Part shown: one piece after another, positions 23,501-30,888 of the stretch | How positions within the stretch are numbered: the stretch's first letter is position 1 | Layout of the letters: each line of letters opens with the position of its first letter | Assembly: GCA_003254885.1 (NCBI GenBank) | Contig: QANT01001176.1 | Coordinates: 1 to 30,888, forward strand | Direction of reading: 5' to 3' | Length of the DNA stretch: 30,888 nucleotides | DNA from: Purshia tridentata | Taxonomy: Eukaryota > Streptophyta > Magnoliopsida > Rosales > Rosaceae | The notes under the pieces: model-generated | The model's database searches: none | Seen by the model: only the letters and a program-made list of their open reading frames with translations | Told to the model about the DNA's origin: nothing | Translations under genes and position numbers: made by a program

Positions 23501-25792
23501 GTAACATGGCTGGAAAGCCTGCCGTTGTCACACGTGTTGTGGATAGTATGACTGACAACTTGAGGCCAACCCGTGCCGAAGCAACTGATGTTGCAAATGC
23601 TGTATTGGATGGTGCGTTACTGTTTGACTCAACCCATGCTTTAAGACTACTGGTTGAGGCCCGTTAAAGGGGTTTCTATGTTATCTGGTTGCATGTATTG
23701 TTGTTACTAGTACCGGAGATGTACTCTTGTATTTTTCTGTTTTAGTCATTTAGGTCCTTGTTTTCATGATTCCTTAATTCTCATTTTAGTTTATATTGTT
23801 CCTGCTTGCCATTGTTTGCAAGTATTCTATTGACAGTCAAAATTATATCTGTCGTGGGTGCAGGAAGTGATGCAATTCTTCTGGGTGCTGAGACTCTTCG
23901 TGGTTTATACCCTGTTGATACTATATCTACTGTTGGTAGAATTTGTGCTGAGGTAATTTTTTCTTTAGTTTTACTCATTTTTTAGTGTCTCTACTTTGAT
24001 TTGTAACTATATATGACTGCATATCATTTTAGCATTGAGGTTGATTAACCGTGCTGGTCCTGTCATTAAATTGGCTTATCCTAAATGCTCTAAGTTGCAA
24101 ATATCACATTTGATCTTATTTCTTCGTTTCCTTTATATTGTTAGTTTCTCCCACTTTTAATTCATGCAGGCAGAGAAAGTTTATAACCAAGATTTGTATT
24201 TTAAGAAGACTGTCAAATATGTTGGAGAGCCAATGACACACTTGGAATCTATTGCATCATCTGCGGTATTGACTTTTTTATTTTGCTCCTTTAATAGTTC
24301 TTCTGATGATTTTACACTGCTTTCTCTTGATTTTAGTTCATGTTGTTGAAATTATTGGATGATTTAGTTTGGGATCTTGAATGGTCAATGTCTTTATTGT
24401 CTAGGTACGGGCAGCCATTAAGGTGAAGGCTTCTGTAATTATTTGCTTCACTTCTTCGGGAAGGGCTGCGAGGTATGTAGATGTATTTGACTATTTGGTG
24501 GGCTTCTGGGGCATGAATAAGTTGATCAATTTAGGCTGCTTTTTACTGGCAAGTGTCCACAAGTCTTCTAAGTGATCATGTATTATGCAGATTGATTGCT
24601 AAGTATCGACCCACAATGCCGGTTCTTTCAGTCGTCATCCCCCGGCTCAAGACAAATCAGCTTAAGTGGAGCTTTACTGGAGCCTTTGAGGTTTGCCCTT
24701 GATTCTGACTAACATGTAGCCCATTTAGTGTGAAGTCCATCAAAATGCATATTAATTGTTTTTTTTCTTCCTAAATTTAGTGGAGCTTTACTGGAGCCTT
24801 TGAGGTGTGCCCTTGATTCTGAGTAACCTCTAGCTCATTTACTATTATGAAGTCCATCCTAATGCATATTAGTTCTTTTTCCTAAATTTTTTTGTAAGTT
24901 GCATTTGATATGCAAAGTTTGATGGGATAAAAGATTGCTATTCGTTATTGCAAGGGTTTTATTTGTCTTGATGTTTTGCATTTCATTTAAGAGATCAAGG
25001 GAAAAAAATGATTACCAGTTGAAAGATAACATTGCTGAAGGAAGGTCATAAAAAGTACTAGATCCCAAGTGTATACTTCTATTATGAATCAAATATATTC
25101 TGTGTATGGGAAAGCCAATTTTTAAAAATCCAATAGATTGTAGTTGTAATATGGCTTATTACATGGGTATCTTGCATTGTCAAATTTAGTTCTAGTGCAA
25201 AGAATGCTCAACTTCCAGTAATTTCAGACTTGGGAAAAACTTGATATCATTGAATTGTGATTTTGCTGTAGAATTTTGGGACTTATTTCCAAAAGTTTGT
25301 ATATTAAAATTTGCATATGCTTTACTTGTTCTTACATTCTGTGTTCCGTGTTCTCGTATCTTTATAATTGGTAACCTTTTTTCTTTAAAAAAATGATATG
25401 CAGGCAAGACAATCACTCTTAGTCAGGGGTCTCTACCCTATGCTTGCTGATCCTCGACATCCTGTAAGTCTTTTTGTTTTTGTTTTTCCTCTTAAATGGA
25501 GGTTGAATGTAAATTTGCTTTTGTGGTTTCTGCTAGTTAATGTTATATCTAGCTGTACCTTTATAGGCATCTTCTTGTGTAATTGAACTTCTACTGATCC
25601 GATTTCATTTTATTTGCCGCCTAAAATACGACTTTGCAGGCAGAGTCTACGAGTGCAACAAACGAATCAGTTCTAAAGGTTGCCCTTGATCATGGAAAGG
25701 CCTCAGGAGTTGTAAAGTCGCACGACCGAGTAGTTGTATGCCAGAAAGTTGGTGATGCCTCAGTTGTCAAGATTATTGAGCTTGAAGATTAG
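20518..25792 (+). CDS. Cytosolic pyruvate kinase, 527-residue plant clade
   Basis: Sixteen exons: 20518-20586, 20697-20793, 20885-20982, 21439-21594, 22285-22362, 22668-22799, 22924-23004, 23132-23203, 23290-23379, 23467-23611, 23864-23952, 24170-24265, 24405-24472, 24591-24690, 25404-25463, 25640-25792. All joins keep frame and give 527 residues, the length I recall for Arabidopsis At2g36580 and At3g52990. The enzyme makes pyruvate and ATP from PEP and ADP in the cytosol; no transit peptide is seen (start [11 protein letters not shown]). Recognised blocks are [21 protein letters not shown] (91-98), FAKIEN with Lys256 and Glu258, [20 protein letters not shown], and the C-terminal regulatory domain ending VVKIIELED. 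Several usual catalytic residues differ: RFDFSWG (58-64) for RFNFSHG, and SRGNLG (279-284) for ARGDLG, so the metal-binding Asp is Asn282. Two tandem duplications lie in its introns. AATAAA at 26069-26074 is a likely poly(A) signal. Confidence 0.96.
22021..22135. repeat. Imperfect 57-bp tandem duplication in pyruvate kinase intron 4
   Basis: Unit one (22021-22077) and unit two (22078-22135) both begin TGTAGTCAT and share TTGAGATATTAAGTTG and ACTTGTGC. They differ by a few substitutions and short indels, so this is older than the perfect repeats in the window. Confidence 0.8.
24665..24892. repeat. 114-bp tandem duplication spanning the exon 14 donor site
   Basis: Unit one runs about 24665-24778 and unit two about 24779-24892. 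Each contains the last 24 coding bases of exon 14, the GT donor, and the following intron down to CCTAAATTT. The exon-derived 24 bp are identical in both; the intron parts differ by substitutions and small indels. Confidence 0.9.
24781..24804 (+). other. Potential 24-nt duplicated exon (exon 14b) of pyruvate kinase
   Basis: The second copy of the duplication presents AG (24779-24780) after a long pyrimidine tract, then 24 bases identical to the end of exon 14, then GTGTGC. If spliced in, it would add eight residues (WSFTGAFE) in frame, repeating the end of exon 14. Skipping it gives the standard protein. Usage cannot be judged from DNA alone. Confidence 0.4.
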
Positions 25793-26868
25793 AATTCCTC
25801 TTACCCTCATTTGGAGATACAATGTTCCCTTTTTTTCTTTTTTGGGAAATGGACCAATCCCATGTCACCTGCAGGGTTTATGGCAGGCTTTGGAGACTTG
25901 CTTGTTCATTCGACTTCGATAAAGGGTTATAACTGAAGCAATTATAGTTGTTTATCTAAAACTAAGGTCATGGTGTACATGACCTTCATTTTGTGTTTAC
26001 ATATCAAAGTCATTCATTCAAGTCTCATGCTCAGATGATTTTATGACATGGTTGTACCCTGCAGGGTCAATAAATATGGTTTTTCTGACATTGGTTTCTC
26101 ATTAATTTCATTTATATCCGGCACCAATTCTGAATCTCATAATTCAAAAAATTAACTAACATGTCTCCCATGTGAAATATAGTGCAAACCATATTAATAA
26201 ATTTTTGTAGAGCTTGAGGAAGATAGACTGGTCAACTTAAGCGTACAATTATGAGGTGGTACAGTGTGGAATGCCTTTGAGGACACTTGAATTTGGATCC
26301 TTCCATTGTTTTGACCATTTATAATTTGTTTTAATAATAAAATAATAAAAAATAGAATTAACAACACAAAATCCCAACTACGCCCATATCCAAAGTACAA
26401 AATCCTAACTACACTCAGGTCCAAAGTGAAAGGGCATTCAAAGAAAGCTCATTGTTCCAAACTTGAGATGAATGCAATAGCCAACCTAATAAGCCAATTT
26501 GCTTAGAAATCTCAAACTAATAAGCCAAGCTATGATATGTTCCGAATGATTGTGCATTTGTGCGTCTCTTAACAGCCACAAATCTCAATATTCTGTGTGG
26601 CCGCAACAAAACATAGGCTAAACAACAAAACTACAAGGAGGTACATTTAGATTCAACTTGTTAGAATAATGGACTCATCCATCGGGTTTCACTCCCCTTA
26701 ATGTTGTTTTGTTTTTATTTCGACGATTTTACTCCAAATAAGCCGTCACAATATATCTTCTACTTCAAAGTAAACTCGGTATTCAAACACATAAGAAATT
26801 TTCAAAAGAACAAAAGTGAGGACCAAACATCCTTATCTATCTGATCTAAAACTATACACAAATACAAA
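25793..26868. other. Convergent 3' region between pyruvate kinase and trihelix gene
   Basis: This holds the pyruvate kinase 3' untranslated region with AATAAA at 26069-26074, and on the minus strand the trihelix 3' untranslated region. A 31-bp imperfect tandem repeat lies at 26366-26427. No coding exon is seen. Confidence 0.55.
26366..26427. repeat. 2 x 31-bp imperfect tandem repeat
   Basis: Units 26366-26396 and 26397-26427 both begin ACAAAATCC and end CCAAAGT, with a few differences in the middle. They lie between two convergent genes. Confidence 0.8.
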
Positions 26869-28323
26869 TTATCCTGTGAGGGAAGATGGATCACTTCTCT
26901 TGTTTGAAGAGTTCTGTTGTTGCTGCTGCTGCTGCTGGTGATGAAGATCAAGCAGCTCAAGCTCTTTCTGTCGAACAAGCAAAAGCATTCTATCATTCTC
27001 AAGCCGCCTTCTCTCGTTCTCAAGCTTGGCTCTTTCCATGTCCCTTTCCTTCTTGCTACTGAACTTGACCCACTTGAGCCTCTGCTTCTCAAGCTCAAAA
27101 GCTTTGTATTGGTAGCTCACTTGCTGCTCCTCCAATTGTATCAGCCTTGTCTTCATCCACTGCTTCTTCTCCCATGGACTCTTCGACCCATCTTGGATCA
27201 CAACCATCACCTCACCACTCAATTGGCGCATCAGCTGGGACGACGCAGAGGACCAGCCTCCCTTTCTTGGCCTTTTACCCGAAGCTCTTTCATCACTGTC
27301 ATTGTGGTCTTCATGCCCTTGCCCATTTTGACCCCGGGAACCGCCTTCAACCACCTCGTCTTCCTCCTCAGAATCATCATCCTCAGAATCATCATCCTCA
27401 TAGTCTTCATCTTCATCCTCCCCGCCACTTCCTGCTTTCAACATCTTGGATCCCTCTGTCTCTGACCTGCCTGAATTGGCAACTATAGGAGCATTTTCTG
27501 ATGAATGAAAGCACCTTTGCTGCTGTTCCTGCTGCTGCTTCTGCAATTGAATGTCAGCTGGCTCTGTGGCCATCTCTGGTGAGTTATGTGCACCACTAAC
27601 CCCACCAGCAACAGTCCCATGACCACAACTATTGTGATAAGCACACATTTCTCTGAAAAAAAGGTGCTTAGAATTCAGCAATTTACGAACTTCTTCCTTC
27701 ATCTTTGATGACAAATCCATTTTTTCCAACAAGCCCTGATTCTCCACAACCCGGCAAGCCGTTCCCTTGCCAAGTATGTCATTGACCCTCTTGTACCTCT
27801 TGTTCAAGTCATTGAACTTGTCCTCACATTGCTGAGGAGACACATAGAAACCCTTCTCCATCATAGCCCGAGACACCGACTTCCATTTCCCTTTCTTCTG
27901 TAGCAATCCTCCAGCTGACTTCTTCTTGCCTGTAAGATCAGTACCTTCTGACCCACCCTCATCGCCAATGTAAAAGACAGCCATAATTAGAAGCCTGACC
28001 ATGGTGTCTGTCCACTTCATTCTCTGCCATGGTGATATTTTCCTCTTGTTATCCCCATTACTGTCATCAGCACCAAACCCAGGCTCATCTTCATCACTGA
28101 GGACTATTTGTTTGGACTTGGTGGCAAATGGGAACCCATGTTTGACAGATTGGTGAGCTTGTGGGTGATGATCAGGGTCATGGTGGGCATAGGCAACCAT
28201 TTGGGGTTGGGGGTGCATATGGTGATGGTTTTGGGGATTTTGGGGGTTTTGTGGTTGGTGTAACGGCATTTCTAGGCCTAGCATTCCAGAATACAATCCA
28301 CCCCCTACACCATTGTGTTCCAT
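26869..28323 (-). CDS. Trihelix transcription factor, GT-gamma type (HRA1/At1g21200-like)
   Basis: Intronless, 484 residues. The N-terminus is rich in His, Pro and Gln (QNPQNPQNHHH). A trihelix DNA-binding domain spans about 100-190, with MKWTDTMVRLLIMAV, then KGKWKSVSRAMMEKGFYVSPQQCEDKFNDLNKRYKRV. The usual additional helix, EEVRKLLNSKHLFFREMCAYH, is at about 210-230. A Gln-rich stretch (259-269) is followed by a very acidic tract (302-323) and a basic KRPRKGG motif (350-356) that could be a nuclear signal. A long charged coiled coil covers about 385-460 and ends in eight glutamines. This layout fits the GT-gamma group, including Arabidopsis HRA1 (At3g10040), which dampens hypoxia responses, and At1g21200/At1g76870; which one is the true orthologue cannot be decided here. 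The start is the first ATG of the open frame, just upstream of the conserved-looking MEHNGVGGGLYSGM. Confidence 0.9.
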   Translation of the reverse strand: MEHNGVGGGLYSGMLGLEMPLHQPQNPQNPQNHHHMHPQPQMVAYAHHDPDHHPQAHQSVKHGFPFATKSKQIVLSDEDEPGFGADDSNGDNKRKISPWQRMKWTDTMVRLLIMAVFYIGDEGGSEGTDLTGKKKSAGGLLQKKGKWKSVSRAMMEKGFYVSPQQCEDKFNDLNKRYKRVNDILGKGTACRVVENQGLLEKMDLSSKMKEEVRKLLNSKHLFFREMCAYHNSCGHGTVAGGVSGAHNSPEMATEPADIQLQKQQQEQQQRCFHSSENAPIVANSGRSETEGSKMLKAGSGGEDEDEDYEDDDSEDDDSEEEDEVVEGGSRGQNGQGHEDHNDSDERASGKRPRKGGWSSASSQLMRQLSGEVMVVIQDGSKSPWEKKQWMKTRLIQLEEQQVSYQYKAFELEKQRLKWVKFSSKKERDMERAKLENERRRLENDRMLLLVRQKELELLDLHHQQQQQQQQNSSNKRSDPSSLTG

Positions 28324-29000
28324 TCAAAAACTCAAAAAAGGAAACTGCTTCCGCTGCTTTATTCCACTTTTACAAACACTTACAACCCAAAACTCAAAAC
28401 CCCAATTGAAACAAATGTCACCATCCAATCTCCCCACATATTAAATTGCCTTTCGATTATTTATAAACAACAAGAAACCCACACACAGACACTGAAAAAA
28501 CAGAAACAACAACAAAAAAGTACCCAACAATTGAATGAATATATGGAACAAAAACCAGTAAAGAAACCTGCCCAATTGCCCAAAAGCACCAGATACTCAG
28601 AGATTGGAGCCGACTTGTTACATCAACAGCTGCTAAGCCACCTCCACCACCCAAAACATTTTAGCACTTGTCCAGCTTTTGCAGATATGTGTGACAGAAA
28701 GAAAACATAAACAGAGAGACACAGAAAATAAAGGGAGGGCGTTGGTGAACTACTAGATAGTGTGACAGTGATTCAATAGAGGAGGAGGAGAAGCAGTATA
28801 TGCTATATACAGAGAGCGGAGCAGCCGGTTTTGGGTTGGCAGGTTTTGTCTGTGCACAAGACAGAGAAAAACTGCCCATAGTTTTGCCCCTTACACACTG
28901 CTTTGGAATGTAAAACTCACAAAACCCACAGGTTTTTTGCCTTGGGAAAACTAGTAAAGGAGGCGCTTTTATTAAAATACAATCTCTCACAAGTCACAAC
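28324..29000 (-). promoter_or_regulatory. Leader and promoter region of the trihelix gene
   Basis: On the minus strand, a TATA-like TATATAGCATATA lies near 28797-28810, about 475 bp upstream of the ATG. This would give a long leader, possibly with an intron that I cannot place. No coding exon is visible. Confidence 0.35.
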
Positions 29001-30888
29001 CTACCTACATCTGTGCTTATATGGCTCTTACTACACATGGCCATGCCACGTAAATTTCAAGGTGATCTATTACTTTATTTTAAAAGTAAATGTCTTGTTC
29101 ATACATAATAGTGTCTTAGTTGTTTAATTTTTTAAAAAAATTAATCTAAGCATTTTTGGACAATGCGTAGGTTCACTTCATATTCATATATTTATTAGAT
29201 TTGCGGGTTAAAATGAGTTGACCATACTTCGTCTTCGTGCCAATGATAACTTGACATCAAAGATAAGTCATAACCATCTTTATAGATTTTGTTTGGGGTA
29301 TATCATATATGTTGGCATGACCTAAACAAGGGCCCCACAGGGTCCCGTAGGCAATTAAGTCCTAATAAGAATACCAACCCAACTATTCATCGATCCGGGC
29401 CCTGCCCGAAAGCACTATGTGGCACTGGTTGATTAAGTACCATTTGGTTCACTGTTTTAGAGCTCGAAAGTAAGGCTTTTTTTCTCAAATACCATATGAA
29501 CTATAGAAGTTGCGCTTTCGTACCACTTAAATTTTCGGAAAATAATTTCTGATTTGATCAAATTTTTTGTAAGAATGATTTATCGATGAAAATGTAAAAA
29601 AGAAACGGTTTGCATCAATACAAAACAATGTGTGTGAGCCCCACAAGAGAATCCTTGATTTAACATTAAATTAAAGATCCCTCATTAGAAGGTATATATA
29701 TATATATATGATAAATAAGTGTATTATTGGAAAACTATACAAATTTTTATTCTTATTACTCCATGAACCAAATAGTGGAATGTAAATAAAAGCTATTTCT
29801 TGATTACCATTCTTGACATTTTCAAACAATGTAATAAGAATTATTCATTATCATCTCCCTGAAATGAGAAGTAGTATAACATTCTCAAACCATTTGTCCC
29901 ACAAACCAACACGCACTTAGTTAAGAAAGGGTCCATTGCATCCGGATATTTGGAAAAATGGGTAATGAATATGAGACCTCTTTAAGTTTCAACAACATGA
30001 AAAAAAAAATATTATCAGACCAATAGCTAGTTAGTTATTATACCCAATTATTATGAGATGAGACCTACAAAATGAGTCTCATATGTGGTCACACCCCACT
30101 TTATACATCTATGGTTAGAATAATCACCCACCTATGCTAAGACCAGTTCCATGCACTATAGCATTTTTTAGGTCATTATCATCAAACAAGCCAATGGGCA
30201 TGTTGAGGTATACCAGACCCAAACTTAAAATTAAGGCCCAAACCCAACTCTTCTATAACTAGGATTCAACTTGCAAACCCATAATACATATGTGCCAAGA
30301 AACTTTTGATGATCATGACTTCTGATCTACTGATATGACGGCATCCTTGGTTTGTCTATCAACAAGAGGCCATAAGAAGGAAGGAGCCTCACTAATGTAC
30401 CAATCCAAAAGCACATTTTCATTGTTGCATTACGACCAAAACGACAAATACTTTATATTTTCTTTTTTAGAAACTTTGTCGTTTAAAGATCTTAATGTGT
30501 TTTGAGTGGTGAGGATGAAATTTATGAAGGGTGGGAAGTGGACCCAAATGTTGAATATATAAAACGCCTCTCCACCTTTTGGAAAGGCTGGAAATTAAGT
30601 CATTGAGTTTTGGCCATAGATCATGTTCTCAATGTCTTATCTATTTCATTTGCATCCCATGTTTGCCTAAAAGCTACATTGTGCAAATGCTTCTTTCCAG
30701 ATGCTAAGGAATATCCGGGCCCAAATTCATGTTATTTGGGGCCCAACACATTGTTTTGCTTCAAGACTTATTCAATTTTAGTTTGGCTCAGGCTATATCG
30801 ACCACCTTTTGCTGCTGAGTTGACTACCCTCTTATTTTTTATTTTTTATTTTCCCTTTTTGCCCCTCCAATAAAAAAAAAAACTATCT
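29001..30888. other. Right-hand intergenic region, no gene seen
   Basis: AT-rich DNA without recognisable coding exons, tRNA or complete transposon. A short (TA)n microsatellite lies at about 29693-29709. Short TGGGCC/GGCCCA words occur near 30226-30242 and 30715-30755 and could belong to a promoter beyond the window. Confidence 0.5.
29693..29709. repeat. (TA)n microsatellite
   Basis: About eight TA units, likely length-variable; no link to a gene. Confidence 0.85.

Noticed and set aside
26917..27488. Plus-strand Leu- and His-rich frames opposite the GT-gamma gene
   Set aside because: Antisense products of the Glu/Lys-rich coiled coil and acidic tract; composition artefacts.
30610..30873. 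87-residue plus-strand frame at the right edge
   Set aside because: Starts in AT-rich intergenic DNA, hydrophobic by composition, and matches no family I know.

Overview
The window is nuclear DNA from a flowering plant, most likely a eudicot. Its genes are rich in introns that follow GT-AG rules, the intergenic DNA is very AT-rich, and all six recognisable proteins match plant families. I cannot name the species.

Layout, left to right: (1) 1-1276, AT-rich flank with a 31-bp foldback hairpin (111-175) and a poly-T insert between 15-bp direct repeats. (2) 1439-5679 (+), a 12-exon KdtA/WaaA-type Kdo transferase. (3) 6217-6609 (-), an intronless SAUR auxin-response gene. (4) About 4.6 kb without a recognisable gene. 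(5) 11229-13374 (+), a two-exon LRR receptor-like kinase of the LRR-III type, with an upstream ORF that ends on its start codon. (6) 14456-17343 (-), a seven-exon gene encoding a trihelix DNA-binding domain fused to a UMP-kinase-like (amino-acid-kinase fold) domain. (7) An AT-rich 2.5 kb spacer, then a promoter region with nine copies of a 7-bp repeat and five G-boxes. (8) 20518-25792 (+), a 16-exon cytosolic pyruvate kinase of the divergent 527-residue plant clade. (9) 26869-28323 (-), an intronless GT-gamma-type trihelix transcription factor. (10) 28324-30888, no recognisable gene.

Exon joins were worked out by hand from splice sites, reading-frame phase and recalled similarity to Arabidopsis proteins. 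Every join keeps frame, and the predicted lengths (444, 689, 536 and 527 residues) fit the families. The genes do not form a pathway. The strongest positional link is that the trihelix-UMP-kinase fusion and a GT-gamma trihelix gene lie in the same region, as I recall for At3g10030 and At3g10040 in Arabidopsis.

The most notable observations are the trihelix/UMP-kinase fusion, whose introns include a GC-AG intron and a NAGNAG acceptor at the domain junction; a 114-bp tandem duplication in the pyruvate kinase gene that creates a complete, in-frame 24-nt potential exon; the G-box array with exact 14-bp spacing beside the heptamer repeat; altered catalytic motifs in the pyruvate kinase; and the small foldback hairpin at the left edge.
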